Of a stretch of 64,000 bases of DNA, positions 35,143 to 46,196 are shown piece by piece; the stretch's first letter is position 1, and every line of letters begins with the position of its first letter. Source of the DNA: Trebouxia sp. TZW2008 (lineage: Eukaryota > Chlorophyta > Trebouxiophyceae > Trebouxiales > Trebouxiaceae); the NCBI GenBank assembly GCA_002118135.1, contig BDIU01000089.1, forward strand, positions 124,001 through 188,000. The letters are read 5' to 3'. The position numbers and the translations under genes were made by a program. The notes under the pieces are model-generated. The model saw nothing but the letters and a program-made list of their open reading frames with translations. It was not told the DNA's origin and did no database searches.

Positions 35143-38100
35143 TCATCCTTTCATCATACTGCCGCCAATAGCTTTTGACACTGCTGTCACTATGCTTGCT
35201 GTCCCTTCGCCCAATACAAGTCCACTAGCAACCACAACCATCAGGCTTGCATGGCTTTGAGGTCTCCAAATCAGCCAGCCTTGCTCAATCAATGAGCCAA
35301 TCACACGCGGTATCGTCCACTTGGGCGCAACATACATGCCCACAGCAAAGCCAATTCCACTAGGCAATGTGCGGAGCAGTTTCTGACTCAGGGGGAATCT
35401 GGCTGCCCAGCAGTCTGCGGGTTGACTAAGGTCACCTTCGTTGCTGCTGCTGTGGATGAGGAAGCTGGCGAGTGGCAGCATTGCAGCCAAAATGGCTGAG
35501 ACTATGCAGAAAGGAAGCACGTGGGATGGCAGCTGGCCACCATTCACCTGTGAGCAAACAGCACAGGTGACGCTGAGCTTAGGCTGTTTCTGAAGTCTAA
35601 CCAGTACTGTGCAAAATTGACAACATGCCTATGGAGCCCAGTGCCCAGCAACATGCCGATGCAGGAAAGTGCAGCTGGTGCTTGAATGCCTTGACCACAG
35701 AACAAGTACTTTGCACAGCATTGACAGCAATGGGCACAAGCGATGTCATTCATGCAAGATGAAGGAGTTGCAGTCTCAGGCACAAGCAGCAGAAGAGGAG
35801 CAACATGCAAATGATCAGCCGTATCAAGTCAGATTCTGCAGGGTGAACCAGAGTTCTGGATCAAATGCAAATGCAGCAAACATGAGTGATGTTGCAATGC
35901 AAGAGGAAGGACTTGCAGTCTCAGGGCCAAGCAGCAGAAGAGAAATGCGCACCAGCTCAGCCATGTCAAGCCAGATTTCAGCAGTGGGCGCTGGGAACTC
36001 TGGCCCAGGAATCTGGAATGCTGAGGTGTACAGAGCGTAAGCCCCCACACTGACAAAGACAGACGCAGCAGAGCCCATCAGCATGGCATAGAATTGCGCC
36101 CTGGGGCAAACACCCAATAGGTGTGCTGTTTTGAAGTCTTGCATCATGTCTCCTGCTTGTTGAGCCCCTGCCTCAGCAATTGCTCCTGCCACTAAGTTTG
36201 GTACCACACGCCCGGGTGCTATGATGGCAAACACTCCCTGTAAAGACACCAGACAGCAACAGAGTCAGCACCATCGTGACCATCAGCAGCAGAGCCCATC
36301 AGCATGGCATAGAATTGCGCCCTAGGGTAGACACCCAACAGGTGTGCTGTTTTGAAGTCTTGCATCATGTCTCCTGCCTGTTGAGCACCTGCCTCAGCAA
36401 TTACTCCTGCCACTAGACTTGGCACCACACGTCCTGGTGCTATGATGGCAAACACTCCCTGTCAGTACATGAGACAGCATCAGATCCAGCAGCAGTTGCA
36501 GCAGAACCAAAGCATGCTGCATTTCATGCTGCATCCCGTGAGAAACCCTTCAAGCAAAGCAGGAAGACAACACAACCTCACATGTGACAGTTTGCTGGGT
36601 TGACATCTGTTGAATCCTAGGCGCTGGCAGGCATTTCAGGCACCTCAAAGATATAGCCAAATGCCAATTGCTGCCAAAGATCTTGTCACTGGCACTTGCA
36701 ACAGAGCAAGGCAAGTAGCTGATCCCACCTGTGACAGCTTGCCAACGCCGCTGACCGGGTTGAGATCAGTTTGGCCTAGGGCTCTTACGGCTAGGACAGC
36801 CACCAAGAGGGCTAGCCCTACTGCTGCCAGGGGGTCAATGACCGGCAGGTCCAACATGGGGGTCAGCAGGGCTGTACAGAAGGCCCCTGAAACCAACAGC
36901 CCCCCTACCCACCAAGCTGTGGGGATACGCTCCTCCTTTGAGTCATGATCCCGATCATCATCAAGCTCACTGTGGGTCCTGTACAGAAAGGTTGATGCTC
37001 AGGGTCAGATACATTTCCCTGGTGAGGTGCAACATCAAACCTTAAGCTCATTGCACGACCTGTACTAAAAGAATGCCGCTGATTAGGAGATGCAGCCTTT
37101 CCAGTGGTTGCAAGTCTCATCAAGCTCATAGTGCAGCCTGTACACAAAGTCCTTGCCAAACAGGAGTTGTGCCCTGACTTGGGTTACAATCCAGACCATT
37201 CTCAAGCTCAGTATGCGTCCTTCACCAACAGTCACTGAAGAGGAAATGCAACTTTGCTTTGCATAGCTTGTGACTGTGATGTGGCATGACAGGGAGGAGA
37301 CATGGAAGAGGAGGTGAGGATGACACCCAGCATTGAGCACAAACTCAGGGGTCAGAGGGACACCTCACCGGTAGTGTGGCGTCGAAGGGAGGTATCATGG
37401 CGAAGCTGAAATGCAGCTTGAGGAGCAGGCAGAAAGGATACAACTGGTTTGGGGGGGAGGGGAGGGGGGGGGGATGGGGCACCTCTACCTCATGACTGTG
37501 ATGTGGCATCACAAGGAGGTGACAAGTAATAGGAAAAGCAGGTTGCCTTGTATGGAGAGCACATTGCAGGGTCACATACCTCATGACTGTGATGTGGCGC
37601 CGGAGGGAGGTGACAAGAAGTAGAGAAAGCGAGGTGAGGCTGTCCCCCAGCATGATGGCAAGTGAAACCCACAGAACCCACCCAGTCGCACCGTTCTTCC
37701 AGTCTCCAATAGCCCCCGGGGCCCAGCCCTTGCTCCTGGCAAATGGCCCTAACATCCCATAGCCTGAAAACAGAAGGCCAGATAAAGCAGATCATGCATT
37801 TCAAGAGAATATGCATGGTGGCCAACAATACCCACAGCACCCACTCGGTCACCACATTCTTCCAAACCCCAACAGCCCCTGGAGCCCAACCCCTGCTCCT
37901 CGCAATTGGCCCCAACATCCTATAGCCTGAAAACAGAGTGGCGCATATAGAGAATCTCCTTTGCCATCCAGAGATGACAAGCGCATGTATGCAAAGGTGC
38001 GAAGCTGTCAGCAGCGGCATTTTCATACGACAGAGCCCCTGAATGCAACAACGCCAGCCAGCATGGAGAATGCAGTCTTAGGGCCTATGATCACGTCTTG

Positions 38101-41100
38101 CTAATACTCAAGTGACGCAAGGATTGCCTTCAACCTCAACACACAGAGCTCAAAGGAAGCTCATCTGTGTTTAGATCGGGTCTCTCAAACATGCAAAGCA
38201 GTGAAGTCGTGAGCAGAAGAAAATGTAAGAAACCATAAACAAGCAACAAGAACACTTTGTTGTAGGCAGCAGTCTACCTACAACAGCGCCAGCCAGCATA
38301 GAGAATGCAGTCTTAGGGCCCATGATCATGCCCTGCCCTATGTAGCCCATGGAGGGGGTCACCTCCCAACCCCAGTCAGTCACTACCTTCAGCCCCACCC
38401 AGGTAGCTATAGGGAAGCTGTGAATGGCTGGGATCCAGGATGCTAGCAGGGTGTATGCACTGGCGATGGCAAAGGACCACAGCAGAGCCTTCCAGGCAGC
38501 TTCCCAGTCTGTCTGTGAGTCTGGGCTGTCGACATCCTCCTTACTCATCCCTGCAAGCATGCCAAGACTGTTTGGGATGTAGTCACAAACTCAGTTTGAC
38601 CTGGAGTGCACAATGCAGTAGTGAGAATGGGGGGGGGCCCCGCTACATAGTGCGATCATGAATACGCTTAATGATCAGTATTGAGTGGCAGAAACATGGA
38701 GCTTTGACAGCACGACATCATCAGCATTGTATACTGTGCACAATGAACTGGTGCGTTTGTCAATCAGAAGCTTGTGTGAGCATTTGAAGATTTGCTTGCC
38801 CAGCCGCTATGGCCAGCAAGCGTTTACACAGGCCACTGTATAAAGTGTTATATGCACAATCACTCTTTAAAGCAACAGTTGCTACACAAGCCTGTGTTCA
38901 TGATGGTTGATGTGTCAAGCTTACTGCCTGAGTGCATCAATAGCCAATCATCTTGGAAAGCAATCTAGAGCAACAGGTCTGAGTCAGTGCAGGATGACAT
39001 ACTTTGTCTAAACTGTTGGCGTAGCTTGGTTTGCAGGGAGTTGATGCTGTCTTGCTTGGCCAAGCGTAGACTGTGGGAATGAAGGCCACTGCTAGAGCGC
39101 ATCATCAAGGGAGCTGCCTCCTGCATACCATATTCATCTCTCCTGCTCACTTCTGCCCTGTCAATTGCATGACAGTTCAGAGTTGACCTGTCACACGAAA
39201 TTGTTGCATGATGGCCGCAGACTGCAAGTACGACTGCCAAGCTTATGCTGTGCAAATGAAGGCCACTGGTAGCGCGCATGATGAAGAGGCTTACCTCCTG
39301 CAAAACATTTTTGACTTTCCTGCTCAATTTTGCTCAACACACTCGTCTCGTTTGCTTAAAGTTGCTGTCTCAGATGCATTGCTTGACCTGTCGCATGAAA
39401 ACTGCTGTAGACTATACAGTGGACCATCTGTGCAAGCCCACTGTAATTCTGATTGGTGACTAGCTTGAAACTTTGCTGGTGCACATGCCAGGTACAAGAC
39501 TGCAGCTTTAGCTGTCCTGTGATATCTCTGAGCAGTGATTCAAGAGCAGTGCAAACAGCAAATGCAGTGAAACATCAGACACCTACCTCATTGTCAACAC
39601 CAACCCCAATCAGCTGCCTCAATGCAATGCGAGGAGACCTTGTAAGGCATAAGATGTTCACCTCATAGTCAAGGTCTGCAGTGTCTGAGGCTTGCTGCTC
39701 TGCTTTGGCCACACCAACAGCAAGGCTGCTAGGTTGACTCAGTCGGCCGCGCAGGCGGGCTGATCTTGCAGGGTTGGGGCTGCTCGGGGTCTGCGGGGGG
39801 TCCTGCAGCTGGTCCTCTGCTATTCCATCTGATTCTGTGGTTGCGCAAAATAAAACCCTCTGAATAAACCTGACAAGGCGCTCAAATGATTGATACTATG
39901 AGACATAAGCCAGTTTCAAGGGGAATATGCTGCATCGTTCGTAGGCGTTGCTACTGGCATGGCAGTGCTGCAGCACTTTGTGGTAGGTACCAAATCGTTC
40001 CAGGTTGTGAGTACTATGTTGCATGTCCAAATTGGCTCTTTGCCGCATGGTATGACTCATTGACCTGAACGTTTTTACATGGATAGCAATGCACACTGGG
40101 CTGGTGACTTCCATGCAGAGGTCAGCAGCATCATGGCATCAGGTCTGCTTTGACAGTTTAGGCTTGACAGCCTGTTAAGCTTTCAGCAGATATGTACCTG
40201 GCTCTTCAGGGATGACAGCCACAGCCTGTAAGTGCTCTGGAATTGGAGCACTCTCAGGAACTGCATGCAGGGTCCTGATCACATTGGCTGTCGCAGTTCC
40301 TGAGGGGAATCTGAGCTTCTCCTTGAGGATGGTCTGAGTGCGCAAAGGCACCGCACAGAAGACTCCAAGAAAGGCAAGCGCTAGAGACCACAACACAAGC
40401 TGGCCGTATGACAGTATGACTGGGCCGTCAGGTGGGTTTTGCTCTGTGGTCATGATGCTCATTGCTGGAATGACGCCCACTAGGCCTGCAGCATGACAGT
40501 CATACCAGCATGCGTATGTCGCTCCTGCAGTCTGACAACGCACACATGCGTTCATTTGTACAGGTACGCCCTGCCAAAGTGCGGGAGTTGTGCTGCTGAC
40601 ATGGTTTATTACCTGTGCATCTGTGCCAGTTGGTGCATGTACCTGTCCTTATCACGTTGAAGTACATCAGGTACAGATGCACAAATTGACATGGTCCTCA
40701 GTTGATCTGGTTGATGCACTTCAATCCGGAATTTGACGCAAGCAGAGCAATGTCAAGCAGATTGTGCTCTCGCTATTGAAGCTGATGCAAAACTTCAGAG
40801 AGTGATACCAATGTGGCTTACCAGCAGCAAGAGGCATGGTGGCAGTTGCAACTGATGTTGTCTGCACAATTACATTCTCTTCCATGGTGAAACCCTTCAT
40901 GCAGTCAAAGCAATGGAGCACTTTGAACACGCCAAAGCCAAGAATGGCAGACTGCAGACTGCCCATTGTGACCCAGCCAGTTTGGAGACCAAAGTATGTG
41001 TTGGAAAAGCAGAGGATGCTGCCCACACATAGCCCAGTTACAACTGAACGGACTGTCAGCTGACGCTTTGGTGCTCTGGCCTCATAAAGGCTGCATACAA

Positions 41101-41433
41101 CACATCTGATTTTACAAGTATAGTTTAGGCTGCGCGTGCTGGGAAGGGACAGCTTCTGTGCAAAAGCACTGAGCGAGCAGTGCATCAGCAGCATATATAT
41201 CACCTTTCTGTGCTGTCATATTGCATGCCTGCAGCATTGGACGTGCTTGCAGTGAGATGGCTCTGATCTCGGCGTTGACCCGTGAAGTCGTTGTCTGAGT
41301 CCTGCTTAAACGGCGTTTCCAGCAACCTGCTATGAGCAGCGGAGTCGGAGTCCGTGCTCTTTTGCGCGCCAGACACATCGACGTCAGGATTCATGATATC
41401 ACTGTTGCGCCTTTTGGGGGACATCCCCGACAT
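35143..41433 (-). CDS. OPT-family (YSL-like) transporter
   Basis: Proton-coupled multi-pass carrier of the oligopeptide transporter family; YSL members move metal-nicotianamine chelates. Substrate here is unknown. Ten exons, phases consistent, 2475 nt, 824 aa: 41433-41204, 41090-40822, 40485-40198, 39834-39662, 39120-39003, 38550-38278, 37763-37580, 36978-36729, 36237-35953, 35547-35143. The start ATG opens a polar cytosolic N-terminus (MSGMSPKRRNSD). Family motifs: QLTVRSVVTGL, NTYFGLQTGWVTMGSLQ, ENVIVQTTSVATATMPLAAG, LRFPSGTATANVI, AGAQQAGDMMQDFKTAHLLG and IPGPEFPAPTAEIWLDMAEL. A long hydrophilic loop (exons 4-5 and the start of exon 6, about residues 263-375), rich in Ser, Arg and Gln, makes it larger than plant YSLs (about 670-720 aa). 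The last exon ends KAIGGSMMKG. Transcribed away from the DUF2256 gene. Confidence 0.93.
35755..35860 (-). repeat. Copy of the end of OPT exon 9
   Basis: About 105 bases matching the exon 9 end and its intron start (35850-35960): sequence for EFPAPTAE is degraded, the downstream TGCGC donor region is replaced. It is 3' of the exon in transcription order. Confidence 0.75.
36270..36462 (-). repeat. Open copy of the start of OPT exon 9
   Basis: About 175 bases beginning at an intact acceptor read GVFAIIAPGRVVPSLVAG..AEAGAQQAG and on to MLMGSAAD in frame, over 90% like the real exon 9. It then runs into intron with no clear donor. It could act as an alternative acceptor region or poison exon. Confidence 0.85.
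37270..37520 (-). repeat. Copies of the end of OPT exon 7
   Basis: The last ~45 bases of exon 7 (sequence for RRHITVMR, + strand CTCATGACTGTGATGTGGC) recur near 37490 and, weaker, near 37270, downstream of the exon. Poly-G (GGGGGGGAGGGGAGGGGG) lies between. Confidence 0.75.
37790..37940 (-). repeat. Copy of the start of OPT exon 7
   Basis: Upstream copy of ~145 bases, still open, reading GYRMLGPIARSRGWAPG and VLWVLLATM. Acceptor present, no usable donor. Confidence 0.85.
38029..38100 (-). repeat. Copy of the end of OPT exon 6
   Basis: About 65 bases matching the sequence for GPKTAFSMLAGAVV, downstream of exon 6, with donor altered. Confidence 0.8.
39208..39330 (-). repeat. Copy of the start of OPT exon 5
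   Basis: Upstream copy with acceptor and ~60 bases reading EVSLFIMRATSGLHLHS against EAAPLMMRSSSGLHSHS of the real exon. Confidence 0.8.
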
Positions 41434-41917
41434 GTATTCTAGCTCCAGCTGGCTCTTGGCCTATTGTCATGACATACTCGGCATCTTGAGTCCAGGCAAC
41501 AGCAGGCAGGCCTTCCTGTCCGAAATACTTTATATCGAATGCGAATGGTACACAGTCGTGTCAGAGCATCTGAACTCAAGCTTGCGCCGTAGCAGCTGAC
41601 ATCGCAGCTGACATCGCAGCGCATGCACAGTAGCAAAGAGGTGCCCGTGACAGCGCATGTGAGCTCCACATGGACCTCGTCGCACGTGAGGAAACCTTTT
41701 TTTGCACTCGTGGCATCAGGCTTGCTCGCTCCTTCGCGACCTGGAGGTTCTTACCAGATCAAGTTCCTGCGTGTTGTTGCGTCTCCACGAGTTGCTTGTT
41801 TGAATGTCAGTTCTTGGCTGCCTGACACATGCACGCCTTGGCGGCACAGCCCTGACAAGCAGAGGCCTTCCCCCGTTGGCTGGCAGGTGTGTCTCCCGCG
41901 CTGCGTCTGCCATCCGC
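41434..41917. promoter_or_regulatory. Shared divergent promoter region
   Basis: The 484 bases between two divergent start codons (OPT transporter on -, DUF2256/VOC on +). No core promoter motif is obvious. Part of it could be 5' UTR of either gene. Confidence 0.5.
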
Positions 41918-44670
41918 ATGAAAACTGAAAACGGCAAGACCGTCAAGAAAGAGAACTTGCCTAGCAGAATATGTATCGTCTGCGGACGGCCCTTCACTTG
42001 GTGCGTTACTGATTTTGCATGCCAGCATGCCACAGCGTATACTATGTGGGTAATGGCAGGACACGGAGTGTACATTACATGTTCGCAACGTCGATGATGC
42101 GCAGGAGGAAGAAGTGGGAGAGGAATTGGGATGATGTCAGGTCAGTCCAGGACCATGTCAGGTGGCAAACAGCACGTTGATCAAGACTTTGCATTCTCTT
42201 GGCAAAAGTACCTTTGATCCACAGCTTGCTCAGGGCTGTTAGCATAACATGGCTGCAATTGTTACACGTATTGGAAAACTCAATGCCCCCAGCGCTGACA
42301 ACGTATGGCATTGTAGATACTGTAGTGATCGCTGTCGGCGCAATCGTGGTCAAACCCCACAAGCAGTTCCTTCAGCCACAATGGCACCGACAGCACCTGC
42401 AGAGTCCACACCAGCGGTGAAGGCTGGCAAGTCACCAAAGCTAAACAAAAGCTTGCAGTGTCAGGACCTTGGCAACATTGTGCATCTAGAGCATCTGAAT
42501 TTAGAGGTGAGATGATCCATATGCCACTACTCTTTGTGTTTCTCCTGCTGCTGTATTGAAAGCATAGACACAGTGCGTGAGTTCATGTTGCTTATACCTT
42601 CAACCTGCGTCTGAAGCAGACTGTGTGTCATGGCTTGCCGTTGATGTGCTGTTGCTGTAATGCTCGCTGTAACAGATTGCCAATTGGCTTGTCCTGTCTA
42701 TTCCAGTTCTTGCCAACAGTTTCAACATCCCAGGTGTCATGTCAGAACAAGCCAGCCTGGCAAAATAGGACTCAGGTTGCACACATCCAGCAATGTGCTA
42801 GACTATGTAATGCATCATGGTAATAATTACGGTGTCAACAGGTGCCCAACAAGGAGCAGGCAGGCATATTCTATGGTGAGGGTCTAGGCCTTGCTGCAGA
42901 CCCTGGAGCATCAGCAGCTCAGCGTGGAGGCATCGGGGTCACCTGGTTCAACATTGGGCGCCAGCAGGTACTGCACCTGACACGTAATCTTGTATACAGC
43001 GCTGAGCCACCAAAGTTCATTCATCTGACATACAATCCCACATCTGATGTACAATCCCACAGGTGTGCCCTTTGATGATACATAGCTTGGCACAGATCAT
43101 GCCACATCAATATTGCAGTCAACAGTAGCAGTGTCTCTTGCATTGCCAAGTGAAAGGGCTTCAAGCATTAGGAGCAGTGACCTTGTCCGCCAGCACAACA
43201 TCATGGGCATCTGGGCATGACTTGCAAGCGTCCTTACCCAAGTCCATGACCAACCCTTGCATCATTTTTTAAAACCTTCTTTTGGCTTTTTCTCTTTTTA
43301 CACCCTTTTTTCCATTCTAAAACCCTCTCCAAATAAACATCTCAAAAAGAGTAAGGGCCTTGTGGTGCATCTTGGCTGTAGCGCTTTGCTGCAAGCAGTA
43401 CCTAGACTGACCATAGACACAATGACGGCATGCTTGCTGCTGTGTTTTGCTTTTGCATGCTCTCAAAGGGGCCAATTCATTTTAGTAACCCAAGTTGAGA
43501 ACTTAATTTACTCCACATGCACTCAAGCAAGGAAGTTGAATCTGCAGTTCCACATTTCCAAAGGACCTGAAGCGCAAAGGACTCCTTTGCCAGTGAAGCT
43601 GGTGCTACCAGATCACAAGAGTCTCCTCGAGCGGCTTGAGTTGGTCAAGGGCCAGTTGGAAGGCACTGACTTTGCCTATGAGCAGACTCAAGACAGTGTC
43701 AAGGTCACTGACCCTTTCGGGCAGCAGTTTGAGGTGTTGGCGCCTTCAGAGGACGACACCTTTTCCCGGGGCATTAAAGATATTCAGCTGCCATGTGCTC
43801 CCGGAACTGCAGCAGCCATTGGCGCCTTTTATGAACAGTTTTACAAGGTGCGATCCCGCCTCATCTGAAGATGCTGACACCATAAACAGAGAAGGAATGC
43901 TACTGTTGGAAAAAAAACTTTGATAGCTCCTGCAGTTCTTGCCTTGCAGTTCTTGCCTTGACGGCCAATGGCAAAAGTGCGTCATCTGCAGCTTTTGGTT
44001 TTTGCTTTTTTTTGGGGCTTATCAATGTGCTAATCCCAGTGCAACTTGACCAATCCTCAGGCAGATCAGGTGTTCTGGCAGCGCTGGCCATTGATTCATC
44101 TAATTGTCTTGTCATGCTCCATATAGCTGGCATGCAGGCAAGGCTAGTCTATGGGTCACAGACCTCAACAGCTTTAGCAAGTGTTCTCTTGGGACCGACC
44201 AAACATGTGGCATGCAGGCAAGGGTGGACTACAATTCGCGTGAGTCAAGAGCTTCTGCATGTGTTTTGTTTGGGCCAAGCACAACTGTGACTTTTGTGGA
44301 AGATGATGCATATCAAAGCGCCAAAGCAGCCATTGGCGGGTTTGAAGGCTGGCATATTGCCTTCTATATGGCACAATTCAGCAGCGTGTATGATGCTGTT
44401 GACAATGCCGGCATCAATCTGTTGGACCACAAGTACAACGACAAAGCGCCCACCCTTGAAGACGCCTTGAAATGGAGTCAATTTAGGATGGTTGACATTA
44501 TAGCTCTTGAAGACAGCCCCAAGGGATCGCAAACGAATTACAAGAAGGGAGATGTACTGTATAAATTCGGGCACGAGGTGCGCAGCTTGTACCACCCTAG
44601 GTACATGAGAAGCTTGTATAATAAGGGCACCAATGTGTATGATGACCATGGCCCAAATCTCATTCAATGA
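41918..44670 (+). CDS. DUF2256 zinc module fused to a two-module VOC (glyoxalase-like) region
   Basis: Exons 41918-42000, 42105-42140 (36 nt), 42317-42506, 42842-42967, 43548-43847, 44218-44670; 1188 nt, 395 aa, all phases fit. Residues 9-50 form a DUF2256 module: KKENLPSRICIVCGRPFTW, then RKKWERNWDDV and RYCSDRCRRN, giving a CxxC..CxxxC metal site. A Pro/Ala/Ser linker follows. From HLEHLNLEVPNKEQAG the chain looks like paired beta-alpha-beta VOC modules: GIFYGEGLGL, VTWFNIGRQQFHI, DPFGQQFEVLAP, then a second module with VTFVEDDAYQ, GWHIAFYM and a C-terminal tail. VOC proteins are metal enzymes or binding proteins (glyoxalase I, dioxygenases). A His is visible near each module start, but other metal ligands cannot be assigned. 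Substrate unknown. DUF2256 usually stands alone as a small bacterial protein. Start chosen as the first ATG in frame before KKENLP. Confidence 0.85.
44131..44217 (+). repeat. Copy of the start of the last VOC exon
   Basis: An ~80-base in-frame copy (ARLVYGSQTSTALASVLLGP against ARVDYNSRESRASACVLFGP) sits directly upstream with its own CATGCAG acceptor. Use of this acceptor would add 29 residues without changing frame. Confidence 0.85.
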
Positions 44671-46196
44671 CAGAGTTCATGTTTCCATTTCTTTAGGTAC
44701 CACATTTAGTTTAAAGCTTGTTTTTGGCCTGCCGTCTGGCAAAGGCCTGCGCCATTCCCCAAAATTGACGTGGCATCCGCTTTTCGCACGTGGGATCCAT
44801 GTTCTCTAATACATGAAGTACTAGAATATCTGCAAATCTTTTATCGCTCCTTCGATTGATTCTAAAGAATTAACGCTGTGACCGGTTGAGCAGGCTTGGA
44901 ACGATTAGCCGCCTGGTACAACATAGCCGTGCCGAGCGGCAAGGCTAAGCAGAGTAAGGAACGCAGGTGTCTGTGTCTAGGCACGCCCAAAAACACCGCC
45001 GCAAGCACTCACCAGCCCGCTATACCTCGAAAGCACTGACTGTGCTATCGGCATATGTATGCAAAATAGCCACTTTCATCATGAGCCCTACTAATGCATG
45101 TTCCAAGATCTCCTGACAGACGGCAGGCACGACCATTCATGGTCGTATTCCACTTGTTGAGATTGCTTCTGTAAGCTGGCTAGCTGGCAGTGACCTGCAT
45201 TAGATTTTGAGGTTGCTGCTTTGAGCATTACTTTCTGACCCTTGGCAGCCGTCAGACTCTGCTGTGGTCTGATTAGCAGGCTTGTTTCTCTTATTGACAG
45301 AGCACACGTGAGGGCTTGAAGCACGCGAGTGCCGCTAAGTCACTGATGATTGAATAATTCTGGGCAACAGCTGCATTTATAAGCCGTTCATTTTTCCACG
45401 ATGGTGGCTGGTCTCATTCAGCCACCATGGCCAATGCTGGGCTTATGAGTCAAAGAGATAAGAGGCTGACAGCTGGCTTCGCCAAGCAGGCAGCATCTGC
45501 AAGCAGGGTGTGTAAATGGTTCTTCAAGTAGATACATCTGCTCAAAACCGCATGCTGATCACTGCTGAGAGTGCATGTAATAAAGCTGCACTCAGTCAGA
45601 AGCCTGACTAAATCCACGTGACTTGTCTTCAAAAGTTCACTGCCACGCAGTTAGCAAATCTTGCAACAGCAAGAAAGGGAGATTGGCCGCTTCACGCAGC
45701 CTGTACGGAACTCAGAAGGGTCTCATTTGCGCGCTTTCAAGCTCAACCGTCCGAACGCCGCTTGCCTTGCAACGGCAGTCCGGGCCAGAAAACTTTTTAC
45801 GGATCACCGCTTGTCGACGGCTCTAACCGTGGCGGTGCTCGACCTTCACAGCAGCATTAGGTGAGCCACGAGCCATGAACTCCCGTCAAATGTGATTGCT
45901 GTGCTGGCCCAGCTTGCTACACAGGCGCTGTATCCCTGCAAGACAGGCAAGGTGCCTGCATAAGGTCGCCTTAGCACCAGTTGCACCCCTTCGGTGAGTT
46001 GTGTTGGCGACACTGGCCATGCTGCGCTGCCACTAGTACTTAGTCTGCTTGCGACGCATGCATTGCATCATGTGAGTCCTTATCATCAATTTGGTTGCTT
46101 GCTGTACGCAGGCCTGCTAGTGTCAGACACCTGCAGCATAAGGTCCCTGCACCTTGCAATAGCCTGCTAGTGCAGAGGTGGCTCGCCCCTGCACGC
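44671..46196. other. Intergenic region and probable 5' UTR of the UVDE gene
   Basis: No conserved coding sequence. A GTGAGC donor near 45862 and an acceptor ending at 46111 would join a 5' exon to the UVDE frame, but the upstream frame has no ATG after a stop at 45652. It is therefore best read as a 5' UTR exon and intron. Confidence 0.5.

Noticed and set aside
43255..43350. T-rich run considered as another retroelement tail
   Set aside because: It lacks the AAACACGCCTAACG core shared by the two recognised tails; more likely a pyrimidine-rich intron segment.
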